NCBI RefSeq assembly: GCF_964340395.1
Contig: NC_135564.1
Coordinates: forward strand, 14,545,012 to 14,609,011
DNA length: 64,000 bases
Reading direction: 5' to 3'
Source: Glandiceps talaboti
Taxonomy: Eukaryota > Hemichordata > Enteropneusta > Spengelidae
The stretch's first letter is position 1, and the number at the start of each line of letters is the position of its first letter. The position numbers and the translations under genes are program-made. Shown here piece after piece: positions 44,821 through 63,941 of this stretch. Under the pieces are notes generated by a model, which was not told where the DNA came from, ran no database searches, and worked only from the letters and a program-made list of their open reading frames with translations.

Positions 44821-47395
44821 CTACACACACATGCACATATATCATCTAGATATGAAATGTATCCGATAATTAAATTAAATTACCATAATAAAAAATCTAC
44901 ATAAATAGATAATATTAAATTATATAAAAATCCCAAGCTGCCAACAAATAGATTTAAGTCTAAACTTTGACAAACACGACATCGACGTCAAATAAAATTA
45001 AACTACACACCTCCACCAAAATCCTTCAAAGTACGTCTTAGCCCTTGACCTCAGCTGAGTCCTCGCTTTATTTCAGTGGAAATGCATATTGCTCTGCCTG
45101 TTTAACTGATTACTATCAGGATTGTTTACGTATGCGTGACTTAAAACTGTTGTCTGAGATAGGTGGCAAAATGTAGCGGCCTTATCTCTATTTAGAGATG
45201 GCTATTATGTCCTTGTATACTGCTTCTTAAATTCCCCTGACATTGTACCTATCCGGATCCCTGTTTAGCAGAGACACATTCTCCTTACTAACACTCGCGG
45301 TGTACACAGCCGTGGTCATTTATTCGAATTCATGAAGGTTGCGAATGTGTTTGAGGAGCACCACAAGTGTAAATTAGACTCTAATATAAAAGATACAAAT
45401 GTACTATATTGTACTATACTAAACGAAATCGGTATTATCTGTCTAGATTGCGTGCGTTACACATACTCTACACTCGGGTATATATGACTCCTACACATTG
45501 AGGAACTTGAGAGGAGACGTTTGGGAAAACAACTCGACAAAATAGAAGTTCTAGTTGTTTGTTTTCAAAGGCAAAAAGAAACACTATGAAGTGCATTGTT
45601 CGATATATTAGACAAAATGGGCTAAACCACCACTATTTCCCCATATTTTCTAAAATGTTTGCACCTGTCAGGTAAAACGTGATTCTCTCCACAATTTTCT
45701 TCATTCAGGGCAGTAACTGCAGCATAGTATTATACCTAAGGAATTTGAGAAATAGACATTGATACAGAGAGGGTTTGTGAAACTTCCCTGGAGCTAAACT
45801 GGGTCGTGTCATTTGTTGCCATCGCGGATTAGTGTACATCACGTTGACTGCAGGTCTTTAATGTTTAACTTGCATTATAACCCAGAGCATTGATGTTCCC
45901 TAATAGACTTTTGTCAGCGAGTTAGAGAACAAGTAAAGAGGTTAATTGGCAGGGTTGTGGAGGATTGCCCGGGGTCAATAAGGTCACAATGTCACATGAT
46001 AGGCAGTTGAACTAGAATGCAATAAGGCAAGAGCAACATCAAACTGATTGTGGCTTTCAAATGAAAAATGATCAGCTGAGATGTTTATTTTTGTACAAAA
46101 CACATTCAAGTATTGTTCAGACATTTGTTTTATATGAAGCTTTATTGATATTTCTTCGTGGACTATCTTCCTAAGCGTTTTGGAATCATGACGTTATACA
46201 CATTGCATAAGATTCGCGCACAAACAATTCATGATAACATGTTTGTTACGTGGTATACGGAGATTTTAAAATGAATTGGTATGAGGCAAACGCAGCCATC
46301 AACTTGAAGGTACTTTGAAGTATATATGTCAAACGTGATAATGGCGAGTCTCACGAAAGATGGACTATTCAAGGTAATGGTCTAAGAAATCTATAAACAC
46401 GTAGACTTAATCGCATCGTGCATTTATCAGTGAGCTGAGCATGACTTGCGAAGTTACGTTTAGTTGCTTAATAATGTTGCATAGTACATAGCGAATACTC
46501 GAAACCTCTTCGCATGTCAATGCGACTTTTTTTTTTTAAAGCATTTTCTGCAACAATTTCGTGCCGTTTCGAATTTGATATAGCTCCCGCAAGGCTTTTT
46601 ATGCACCCGTTAATAAACAATTTTAGCAGCATACTATTTGCTGCTAAAGGTACAGCAGCAAATGATACACGTGATGTTTGTCATGTTCTATCAAATGCGT
46701 CCAACAGTGATCATTACTGTGTCAAAAATTAACTATGACAAACGGATATGAAGAATTATAATTACTGTATACCCAGGGACTACACAAATACTCTTACTGG
46801 TTTTCTCATGCAAAACACGAATTGGGTTGACTCAGTGCAAGTTACTATAGGTCATCCAGATAAGGTTGCTCAGTTATTCACGTGAAGTTGTCTAGGTAAT
46901 TATCCTTAATCAAAGTTCTAATCTAGAAAGATGCTTAATTTGGATTGTCAGTCATCTCTGATCATCTACCAAGGTCAAGGCTTTTAGAATTATCCCATCT
47001 TATATCTCATGTGTATCTTTGCATCTCCCAAGTGTATCTTGCGTCTTGGTAAACAGAACAGAAAACAGAGTACAGAACATATTTTCTTACAGCCTGTAGA
47101 GTAAGACTACCTTAAGCTTACACACACACTGCTATGTGAATAATCACACTGTGATCACAATGGTGTAAACATTGGAAGTCTTCAAAAACGTACATTGCAA
47201 GATCATGCCCAGACACCATCAGAAATGTCAGCCTACTTGAGTACAATTCAACGAAAAACGTCCAATAAATAGATGATATCAACCAATCTTAGGAGTATGA
47301 TGTTCACTTCCGTCTGTATGTCCTTTGTGTATCCTCCGGGGAATGTCATCCCGTCCCATTGTATACTTTTGATATATGGTTAGGGAGGGGACAAA
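44818..47395. other. Intergenic, nothing recognised
   Basis: Ordinary AT-rich sequence on both strands, with short open frames and no motifs. Confidence 0.5.
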
Positions 47396-47396
47396 A

Positions 47397-47397
47397 T

Positions 47398-47477
<80 letters not shown>
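47397..47477 (+). repeat. (AT)n microsatellite
   Basis: About 40 AT units. Confidence 0.97.
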
Positions 47478-50286
<2,809 letters not shown>

Positions 50287-50979
50287 TAAAGGACAGTAGC
50301 ATAGCAGTGAAGTCGAAGAGTCCATAGTATCTATCATCTTCAAGCACTTCACATGAACTTTAGAAATGATTTGTCAAATCGGTCATGACGTTTCTATAGA
50401 AACACATCCTACTTATTACAAATATTGAGTGGGTACACGGTAATTGTGTTACAGTTTGAATAACAAGATAGATAATCAAAATAATAGTACGAGGCATGGT
50501 ATGTGTACGAAAATAATCACACAAAAAATCCATTTAGCACTGCTATACAGCACGGTTGCTTATATTGGTTTCCAGCTCAACATCTGTTTATATGTCGTAA
50601 TATTAAAGTAAGAAGTAGCTTTGAACATGAACATGTATTCTGTTAAGTAGCTATCTTGTACTCAAACGACATTGCTGTTATACTTACCAGTGTTGACATT
50701 GTTTGCTTCTATTATGTTGTTAATTGTTTGGAAATTATGATTTAAGGAAATGGATTAAGCTTCTCATGTAGTGGTCATAAAATATTCATTTCGATTTCTA
50801 TGTACATTCACCATGTACCCTGGACTCATCTGTTAACTTCTCTTATAAGTATGCGCAACGGTATAGTTATGGCAGAAGTGCAGATGTGGCCAGTACGGCT
50901 ACACAAGTGTAACGTTTTTGTATATACTTGCAGACTTAAGTTTAAAGACCTATTCTTGGTAAACCCACCGTGACACATA

Positions 50980-51178
50980 ACATAGCATAACATAACATAA
51001 CATAATATAACATAGCATAACATAACATAACATAATATAACATAATATAATATAATAAAATATAATATATAATATAATATAATATAATATAATATAATGT
51101 AATATAATATGATATAATATAATATAATATAATATAATATAATATAATATAATATAATATAATATAATATAATATAAC
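50980..51178 (+). repeat. (ATAAC)n/(ATAAT)n pentanucleotide array
   Basis: About 40 units, drifting from cataa to tataa along the array. Confidence 0.93.
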
Positions 51179-53935
51179 AATGTAATCAACTGTTAAAAAT
51201 AGACTCGTGTATCATTCATCAGAGATGGGCGAAAATAAAGTTATTGCAACATGAATATAAATAAAATCAGTCAAAATTATCCAAAGCCTGTAAGAGGTTG
51301 TTTTCCTCAAAACAAGGGAAATGAGATATTAAACTCTAACTTAATAACAGAGTTTTGTCTGATTTCGCCCCATGATAGACTACAGGGCAAAGGGCCATCC
51401 AAGTAAATTCAGTTTACAACACAATACGTCACTTATTAGTCGTCCCCTGTGCGTATCATTCAAATATCGGAAATATCTTGTTATTCCAATTACAGCCTTG
51501 TGATGCGTCGAATGACAAGTTGGTACCTTAACAAAACCATGGCAGGAACTGCAGAAACGGATCTGTTATGGCAAACAGATGTCAATTATTTCTGCATTGA
51601 TAACAAATTAGTTTGCATGCAGGTTCCTACTCGGTTAGCTACTATAGTAAACGGATCTTTTAAATAGATCTTATCATACTCTGATTAAAATCACAGACCT
51701 TTTATAAGCATATTGGTTGAGATAGATTAGATGCTTTATTCCAGGAGTAAAGAACCTTTATGTAATACATCATTTGTAGGATGTATCATCATTATTTAAT
51801 TTTCCAACAAAAAAACCATATTCCATATTTTACCAGATCTATAGAAATAATCCTACAACATTAATCCCTGGTGTATTTAAAAACTTCAAATACACCAATT
51901 CAACATCTATGAGTGCATTTAAATCTTTTCTGACAGAGAAATAAACTACTCCATCCCTTCTACGTCACAGTGTATGTATAAGCCACTTCTCTCTTCAGTA
52001 TTCAAAATTGTCTCCTGTCTCAGTCTCTGCGATAATAATCTTCATCCTTTATCCTTCCTTCATGATATCGGGATATCAGTTTCTGGTTATTTATGAGGGG
52101 ATCACAAAAAATGAATGAAAGTAATGATTTATGAATTATTAATGCCTTTATTTGTATTAAGCCTAGCTATTCATAAAATTTGTCATAGTTGAAACGATAT
52201 ACATGTTCATTGAGTCGAATTTTAACGATACAGACCATCGGAATTGCGAGGGCTGTGATGATTTACGGGATGTATCGAGATCCATTTAATCACCAATCAA
52301 AATAAGCCGAGAATAAAATATTCTAATTATTTTTTTCTTTTTGCCATACATTTGCCTAAGACACGGTGACATTATAACCTGTTCCACTGAGAATTATTGT
52401 AATGATCACTACAGTAACACGCAAAGTCATATTTGACCATGTCTTTCAACCGGGGTAAATCTTGAGCAGAGGATGTGAGGAGTATGAGATGAAAATCCAC
52501 CTTAGACTTAATTTACCTCCGATGATCTCTCCCCTAGGGGCTGTGGACAATCAAAGGTGGTACTGCGTCTCGTACTACCCCTGCACAGAGATGGAGGTTA
52601 GGTGGGTCACATATAGGGTAGAGGTTGGGTGAAGGTGTGTAAATTGGAATTTTCGTGTAGTGAATGACTGAGTGAGAAAAAAGTTATAGTTTGTATAACT
52701 CTGAAATGATTACAATGACTTTTCCGATGAAGGGTAAAATTTCAATATAATTGTATTCCATATATGGTCTTTCAAAGAATATTGGGTATACTCTAGACGT
52801 AATAAATCTTACGATATTTTCATAATTTGATATATCGTTACAATTTTTCGCACAAAATGTTCTCACCTTCATGAAAGGCCATGTATTGTACTTGAATAAA
52901 TAGTCGTGCTAGTTAGTTTACACGAAGATGAATATGGCTCAATTTTCTTTAACCATTGTTTGTATATCTTATAAATATGGAATGCTGAGAAAAAAAGAAA
53001 TGAGTGAATGCATTTGAGAACAGTAGACATGTTTAGTACAAGTCGTATAATCAATTATGGGAATGTGGTTTTTGTGTGTGCTTTCTTGTTGTCGCTAAGG
53101 GGGTTGGGGTCATTCCTAACCATACTCATAAATATACAATCTCCCCAGTGGTACGGTTTTAATATAAATGAACACGAAGGACGGTGAAAGTTAAGTGTAA
53201 AGATAATTTGGATCACCTAACCATATCATATTCAATGTCAGAACATGATACACAAAGTTCACTATATCATCACGCGTATGATCGCAACATATACGACGGT
53301 GTAATTTGCAACACGTGACAATTTAATAAGAATGTATTCGCATCGACATGGATTCACGACTTGTAATAACGTTCAGGTGTTACCACTCTGAATTCCGTTC
53401 CCACGCTTTTCTTCCATTTGTTGAAAATATTTTCTTGTTACGTTTATATATGGCGATGTTGATGAATGAACTGTGTTTAATTAACCCAGTTACATTTTAT
53501 TCAGTATTTCATAAATCACTGAAGATGGCTATTTATATCATCAATTATTTTGAGCTTTTCTCTTCGTGAGAATCGAGTTAATAGACTTAGTTGTATTAAT
53601 GTTCCATAGCTGCAGTGCTTGCTTATTGGCTTTTTAAACGATACATAATCCTTGCATATGTTACAATTCTAGAAGAATGTCCTCAGCATGAAAATATATC
53701 ATCAATTTTCCTAAAAATTCAACAAATAATAAAACCTCTAACAGTCTGGTGTGTATTAAATTATATATGTATGAAATATATATATAATTGTAAAATAAGT
53801 GTGATTTTGCTTAGAAATTGAGTTTGCCAGAGCTCAATGGTATGATCTCACTGGTATACCGAAAATGTTTGTGTTTGTAAGAAAATTGGATTACTAAAAA
53901 TCTATAATTATTTCTTATTATATATTATCTTATAT
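51179..53935. other. Intergenic, nothing firm
   Basis: At 51830-51945 the plus strand reads NSTSMSAFKSFLTEK and stop, which loosely resembles the C-terminal tail of LINE reverse transcriptases, but no reverse transcriptase precedes it. Confidence 0.35.
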
Positions 53936-53939
53936 ATGA

Positions 53940-54019
53940 GTATGTACATCCACAGACACATACATACATATACATACATACACAGACACATACAGACACA
54001 GACAGACACATACACACAC

Positions 54020-54111
<92 letters not shown>
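53940..54111 (+). repeat. Compound (ACAT)/(GACA)-(GT)-(AT)-(GT) microsatellite
   Basis: Mixed tetranucleotides, then GT, AT (54033-54081) and GT again; the outer parts are complementary, so it can fold back. Confidence 0.93.
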
Positions 54112-54196
54112 TGTCTAATGTTGATGATGTTGTCTGATGATCGCACTATGCGTGAAACTCCGAGTTACAACCAAGAAAGAGTTTCAGAACTACCAA

Positions 54197-54234
<38 letters not shown>

Positions 54235-54554
54235 TAGGTATATATTGACCAACTTCTACTATAGCGCTCATATCACGTGAAATGGAATTTTTGGAGTTTG
54301 AATTTGGAACTTCATAGAAGTATGCCGTTAGTCGTCTCATGATCGCAACAAGCCTGACACACTGTTTAACGACTCCTGAGCTTGATATGTGTTATTCATA
54401 CCCCTCTACATTTATATGTATTAGGCAATGTTTACTCCAGCATAAACATTTACATATACCGAGCTAATATATACCGAGCTTATATATATGGCATATATAT
54501 GGCAGTGTCAATCAACTTGGGTGGCTACTAAGTGAACTAAAGCAACCAATGTAC

Positions 54555-54842
54555 TTATATCATAGTATGTTATATCATATTATGTTATGTTATGTTATAT
54601 GTTATAATATATATTGTTATATTACATTACAGTACATTAGGTTATATTATATATAGTATATTATTGTATATCATATTATATCATATCATGTCATGTCACG
54701 TCACGTCATGTCATATTATATTATATTATATTATATTATATTACATGTATATTATATTATATCATATTATATTATATTATATTATATTATATTATATTAT
54801 ATTATATTATATTATATTATATCATATTATGTTATATTATAT
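54555..54842 (+). repeat. (TATTA)n pentanucleotide array
   Basis: About 55 units with drift at both ends. It is the opposite-strand form of the array at 50980-51178. Confidence 0.93.
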
Positions 54843-55225
54843 TTGACCGAATAAGATAATATCAGATCAGATTTGGTAAGGTTAGCTTTAGCTTTAGCTT
54901 AGATTAGATTTAGATTTGTTTAGATTACATTAGAATAGATTATATCCAATTTCGAAGGTGTCCACTACATACGCTAACATAGACATCGACGAACGTGACT
55001 CAACAAATAGTTTCCCTATTCTAGTTTTGATGATAAAGTATAAAAATAAGTTCATAAACTTTAAGATATGTGACTAAATGTCTTAATGGAATTGAGTCAA
55101 AACTTGGTTTGTTGAATTGGAGTTAAATATGTAGATGGACGCCCCCACTGGCACGCGTTTGTTTTTCCCTTGAAGGTTTACTAGTCTACCACGTCTACTG
55201 TCGTAGTTCTACTGAAAAAGGTCAA

Positions 55226-55531
55226 CCTTTGTGGATGAAATTCATTATAATCATTAGCGCATGCGCATTCCTTTTCGTTATGTACTCTATGTCTTCATCA
55301 ACACATGAGTATATAAGTATAATGACTAAGGAGAAGGATCTGCCTTCCAGACGTGTCCTTGGTAGATTTACCGATTTATCTCCACACCTTTCAAAGTACA
55401 GTTATCTTCGAAATATACGTCTAACCACAGGGGACAAGAAAAATATATGCAAAGATTTGCGCATCTTTATGTCATTTTCCACTACTTTTATGTTTAATAA
55501 AGATGAAACCATAAATATCGAGTGTTTTTAA
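55226..55531 (+). CDS. Unrecognised ORF with N-terminal membrane anchor
   Basis: About 100 codons opening MWMKFIIIISACAFLFVMYS, which looks like a signal anchor, followed by a polar segment (KEKDLPSRRVLGRFTDLSPH). Such a layout is typical of the first exon of type II membrane enzymes, but I recognise no family and see no clear donor. It lies 1.3 kb upstream of the class C receptor, same strand. It may be chance. Confidence 0.25.
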   Translation, partial: PLWMKFIIIISACAFLFVMYSMSSSTHEYISIMTKEKDLPSRRVLGRFTDLSPHLSKYSYLRNIRLTTGDKKNICKDLRIFMSFSTTFMFNKDETINIECF

Positions 55532-56189
55532 TTCCCCAATGCTTGTCCTCGGCTGTCAGCAGCTAATTCGCTCCACATTAGGTGTAAATTGCCCTGCTAC
55601 ACATCCATCCCTTTTCTAAAGGTTCGTCGTCTGTTAAATTCACGGTATGAAGGAATCCTCCTTTTTACCATAAGGTAGACACAGGAGGGATACAAAGATG
55701 TATGGTAGTATGATTAACACCTTGTGAAAAAAGGCAAGACAAGTATAGGCAGTAAAATGCGTTTAACATATACGATGCCATCGTTATTGAACGTAAAAAT
55801 AGTAATAAAAACAGATAATTAACACAGTGCAAATTATCGCACATACTTTAATTTCCCCTGTGGTCTAACGTAAGCGTAAACGTTCTGTTTACTTTAATAG
55901 CACCAATACATACATTGTCGGATTTAAATCAATCTCTCGAATGGGAGGGAGGTTGACACTCTGATCAGTGACTTTAACAAACCAATTTTATCCTATATCA
56001 CTATTAACCAACACTTACAGGTTCACATGACTTATTTTATGTACTTCAATTACGCTATCTACACTGCACTGTGAAAATGTCTTAATTGGCTTCTGTATCT
56101 CAACGGTTATTTTATCAATGTTGCCACCATGTGGCGTTTCCAATTTCAATTCAAATAACACCTGATAGAGTCGGCGCTATGCAACCGCT

Positions 56190-56230
56190 CAAAGGGGGCG
56201 GAGAGATATCACGTGAGTGGACTAGAGTTG
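56190..56230 (+). promoter_or_regulatory. Candidate promoter elements upstream of the class C receptor
   Basis: A GC-box-like ggggcggag (56195-56203) and an E-box cacgtg (56210-56215) within 25 bp, in an otherwise AT-rich region about 600 bp before the start codon. Suggestive only. Confidence 0.25.
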
Positions 56231-56823
56231 AACCTCGTGTTCTTAAAGCGAGCATCTAGTCGCTAGATGTGTATACTGCATGTAGGGCAGCTGAATACTG
56301 GAGTATATAGTAATGTGATAAGTTAGTCTGTGCTGTCAATTATCAATGCCAGCTTTAATTAGTGATTTTACGACGATACGGTACGATGAACTCCGGTTGG
56401 ATCGAATGGTGCGTTTTCCAGTGAACGAAGTAGAGTTTTGTACCTGACTACAATATTTCAACTATTCGAACCAGTATCAATACCTCGCGACTTGTTTTAG
56501 CCGACAAAAACTGTAAGTTCAATTCGGGAACATTTCTAGTCATAACATATGTGATTCCGAGGTGTTAGATTTGTAACCATGTCCATTTACGACTGTTTCT
56601 TGTTATCATTCTAAACAACTGAATATTACTCGTTACACGTTGATTTCACTGAATCCAAACTATCTGAGGATATCGTATGCCAATGACTATACGGCAAACA
56701 AGACAGTAACGAATCTCTCGGAAGCAATTTGTAAACTTGCTCTAAGCACTCTCATACTGTTCTTTTGCAATCTTCGTCCTCGTTTTTCGACCTTGTACCT
56801 CCAAGCATCTCTCAAGGGGTAAA

Positions 56824-57682
56824 ATGAATCAAATTACGTTGTGGTTTTACGTGACGCTGTTGCAAATTGCACTGCTCGGTGGAACTGAAAACAACGGTTT
56901 TCAACTTTCGATCAAATCGAAGTTATTTCTGGACGGCGACATAATGATCGGAGGATTGTTTCCTTTCCACTCCACAATGGTGAGGCTAGATGACGACTTA
57001 GCAAGTGGACCAATTACGGAAAAATGTGAAAACTTTAATTTAGAGGTGTTCCAGTGGGCTGAGTCCATGGTGTATGCTGTAAATGAAATCAACTCACGCA
57101 CTGACATTCTAGAAAACGTTACGATCGGTTATGACATTCGCGATACCTGTGACTCCGTCTCAAAAGCAATGGATAACGCTGTAGATTTTATCCAGATGAC
57201 AATGTCTGAAGACGTGAAGGCGGTCAAAGCCGTAATTGGAGCTGGTATGTCGTCAGTCACTATGGCAGTGGCTAGTACTCTTGGCGTTCTTAACATCCCT
57301 CTGATAGGCTACGTTTCTACCAGTCCCTTATTAAGCAACAAACTCAGATACAAGTCCTTCTTTCGGACGATTCCTAGCGATGAACTTCAAGTGAAGGCAA
57401 TGATTGAGATTGTAGAACGGTATGGATGGAACGCTGTAGGTACATTAGCAACAGACGATGATTACGGTCGCTTCGCGATCGAAGAACTGGAGAAGGGACT
57501 CGAAGAAAGGAATATTTGTGTTGCATTTCGTGAGCTTGTACCAAACCAGTCAACCGTAAGGCAAGTACACGAGGTAGTCAAGCGCATTAAACAAAAATCT
57601 GAAATCAAAGTCATCCTGACATTCATCCACGAAGCCGACATGAAGACGGTGGTGAGAGCACTCAGTGCACACAACGTAACAG
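56824..57682 (+). CDS. Class C GPCR, first coding exon (Venus-flytrap ligand-binding domain)
   Basis: Encodes 286 residues plus one base. Residues 1-21 look like a signal peptide. GDIMIGGLFPFHS (38-50), FQWAESMVYAVNEIN (76-90), YDIRDTCDS (103-111), SPLLSNKLRYKSFFRTIPSD (167-186) and GTLATDDDYGR (206-216) match the class C receptor ligand-binding domain, closest in pattern to calcium-sensing/GPRC6A/taste-type receptors. By alignment with CaSR from memory, Ser143, Thr166, Asp186 and Tyr214 sit at amino-acid-binding positions. Possible N-glycosylation at 98, 241 and 284. The exon ends NVT then G before gcaagt, a GC-type donor. An in-frame stop follows at 57700. The ATG is preceded by TAA three codons or less upstream. 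The remaining lobe, cysteine-rich domain and seven helices must lie to the right, outside the window. Confidence 0.88.
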
Positions 57683-58345
57683 GCAAGTTTTTAAAAAATT
57701 AATAAAATGATAAATTACATTGCTCAAGTAGAACTCAAATACGAGTGGTAGTTGTTTGCGAGTAACGATATTTTATGCTAACTTTGGAATGTTTCGGTTT
57801 TAAAAGAGGTTTATTTGTATGCTATATTTACTCAGATAATAATCAATTCACGAAACAGAATTCGGCAAAATAATCCCATCAACATCATATCAGGGTAGGG
57901 ACATTTATAGGGACATCGCTTCAAGTAAGCTTTTGAAGTGCGATCCGTCCAAACATGCATCCGTTAAGCGCAATCATGCAATCCCGTACAACCACTTCTC
58001 CGTCGTACCTCGATATGTATATACAAATGTAATTAACACTTTTACAAGGGGAGGGGGGAGTGGGGGAGTAAATCCCCACAAACAAGGAAAAGATCGTTTT
58101 CTTGTCTGTGTATCGTACTGCCGAGGTATGACCAATGTTTGTCTGAGAGGTGAGGAGTGGGGGGGGGGGGGTCGTAGTTTCAGTAGTAAAATGTTCACAT
58201 TGCTTCAAAGACATAAAGTATAGGAAATATACGATTTGTCAGCACCTTCAGTGACATTCTAGCTCATCTACAATGTACCCGATATGTACAGCATCTCAAG
58301 TATGTATTACTACAGACATTAATACTACGAGATGAAGAGAGGTCT
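57683..58345 (+). other. Intron of the class C receptor
   Basis: No continuation exon (expected K-x-W-x-x-S-E-A-W-like sequence) was found here or further right. Contains G-rich runs at 58050-58066 and 58158-58171. Confidence 0.6.
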
Positions 58346-58715
58346 CACGTTATCTGATTACATTATTTTACATTATCTGATAACATTATTTTACATTATC
58401 TGATTACATTATTTTACATTATCAGATTACATTATTTTACATTATCTGATTACATTATTTTACATTATCTGATTACTTCATTTTTCGTTATCTGGTTTTC
58501 ATTATTTTACATTATCTGATTACATTATTTTACACTATCAGATTACATTATTTTACATTATCTGGTTTTCATTATTTTACATTATCTGATTACAGTATTT
58601 TACATTATCTGATTACATTATTTTACACTATCTGATTAATACATTATAACAATATATGATTAATAGGTTATTTTACATTATCTGATTACATTATCTTTAT
58701 TATTTGATTACATTA
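58346..58715 (+). repeat. Minisatellite, 23-24 bp unit 'cattatctgattacattatttta'-type
   Basis: About 15 tandem copies of a unit built from 'acattatctgattacatt' and 'attttac', with point variation (ctggtttt, cagatt, ctgataac). Confidence 0.9.
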
Positions 58716-59015
58716 TTTTGTAACCACTGAAACATGTTTGATTATAACTGTAGCGTGAGATCTATAGAACCAACTCTAATCAGTCTGATTAAATTGATAC
58801 AATGACACAATGACGTAATTATGAATATAAAATATAGACAAAGAGACAAAGCTGTCAACGGTGCATGGAGATGTTATACTCATGTGAAGACAAAAATAGG
58901 CAAAGATACGATGCTAAATTGCAAGATATGGTTTATGTAAGATCGTAATTACTCGATTAAAGTTGGCTCTTGTCATGTTAATGTTTTCAATATTGAATAG
59001 TGACAACTTAAATAT

Positions 59016-59100
59016 ACTCATACATACATATACTCATACATACATACATACATACATACATACATACATACATACATACATAAATACATACGCACGCACG

Positions 59101-59142
<42 letters not shown>

Positions 59143-59191
59143 TACATACATACATACATACATACATACATACATACATACATACATACAT
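59016..59191 (+). repeat. (ATAC)n-(CGCA)-(CA)n-(TACA)n array
   Basis: Near-symmetrical compound array: tetranucleotides on both sides of a CA core. Confidence 0.95.
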
Positions 59192-62112
<2,921 letters not shown>

Positions 62113-62690
62113 AGACACAGGGCATAGCGAATAAGTATAATCATTAGTAACATGATGTAACATACTAAATTTTCTTTTGAGAATGAAACATTCATCAAAT
62201 TAACTTTCATTTTAATAGGGTGTGATTGGCTGTCAGTCTGTATGGTTGAACGTGTGAACATTAATTTAAAGGGAACAATACTCTAGGAAATAGAAACATT
62301 TTCATAAGCTATGTGTTCTGGAGAATGATTTCATGATTTTACATCACTTACAATTCTTTGTTGAAACATTGAAAATTCATGACCCCCAAATGCTCATTTC
62401 CTTCAGTATAAAACGTCTCTCATGAATATCAATTGTTCAACCATGAACAATTATTTCTGTTGTCTCCCATAATTTTGCCAAAAGCAAGGATACACTATAC
62501 AAACACAAGATTAACCTGATGATTATCTGAAATCTCAAGTATTAACTGTTAGGTGATGTAAAATCTACTCTCCAGAAACCACAGTTCATGAAAATGTCTA
62601 TTTTTACAGGGGCCTGGGGTAGTGTTCCCCTTTCAAGAAATTCAAACATTACGCAGCATAATGAACAATATAGATTAATTTGTTCCCGCA
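62113..62690. other. No exon recognised
   Basis: Plain AT-rich sequence. Confidence 0.5.
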
Positions 62691-62693
62691 CCC

Positions 62694-63163
62694 ACCCACA
62701 CACACACACACACCCACACACACACACACAATGTTGGATGGAAAGTATTGGCGTTAAAAAATTGCAACTATCAAGAGAACTTGTGTATGAATCTTGGTGC
62801 TTTCATGATGAATATAGTATTGCAACTATCAAGTTATCTAATATGTTTGCATATGCTATGTTTTATTCTCGAAGGATGCAATCACTCGTATTCAAAAGGT
62901 TTTGTTTGTTTTTGTTTGTTTGTTTGTTTGTTTGTTTGTTTGTTTGTTTGTATGTATGTATGTATGTATGTATGTATGTATGTATGTATGTATGTATGTA
63001 TGTATGTATGTATGTATGTATGTATGTGTTTGTTTGTTTGTTTGTTTGTTAGTTTGTTTGTTTGTTTGAGTGTCTAGGTGTATGCCTGTTTGTTTTGTAT
63101 GTATGTATGTATGTATGTATGTATGTATGTATGTATGTATGTTTGTTTGTTTGTTTGTTTATT
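62694..63163 (+). repeat. (CA)n, (GTTT)n and (ATGT)n arrays
   Basis: CA run at 62694-62729; GTTT 62898-62950, ATGT 62951-63027, GTTT to 63068, ATGT 63096-63140 and GTTT to 63163. Confidence 0.93.
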
Positions 63164-63755
63164 CATTATTATTTTTTTTCCATTTACACAATTATAAATC
63201 ATAATTTCTACTTCCTGACACTTTACATAGAAAGACGTAAAAATTGATCTCCGGATATCCTTTGAAATCATACATCCAGTTAATAAAACATAACCTCTTT
63301 ACACGACGTTGTGGATTTTGGAGTGAATGAATATGAAACAAAATATTGATTATTTCTATGGTGTAATTAGAACAAGAGTTTGCCATACATTCCCCTAAGC
63401 CAAAGAACACATTTACGCGTGGCGGTACATCTTGAACGGTGCCGTAAAGAGGCCAGTGGTATATGACAATAGTGTGTGTGTGGGGGGGGGGGTGTAGCCT
63501 GAGGAAAAAATGTGGACCATGAAAACAATTGGGAGTACGAGGCGCGATGGGGGTCATGAAAATTGAATGTCCGTAAGTGGGGCCATGAAATATTTTGTTC
63601 ATGATTTGAAGCAATTTAAACCTCCCGAGTGGTCGTGTATCATTTACATTTGCAAAAAACCCTGCAGTTTTGCCGCAATAAGTTCCTAAGCCTATATATC
63701 CAATAACGAGGTGGGTGCCTGCCATGAGAATATGTTTATGCATGCTCTCTATATC
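63164..63755. other. No gene supported
   Basis: The minus strand is open for a long way (to 63980) but half of that frame is the GA/GACA array and the rest shows no motif. Confidence 0.5.

Positions 63756-63941
<186 letters not shown>

Noticed and set aside
51830-51945. Possible LINE reverse-transcriptase tail
   Set aside because: Only a 15-residue loose resemblance, with no upstream reverse transcriptase or endonuclease.
58346-58715. CRISPR-like regular array
   Set aside because: Units are contiguous with no unique spacers, and the DNA is animal nuclear; it is a minisatellite.
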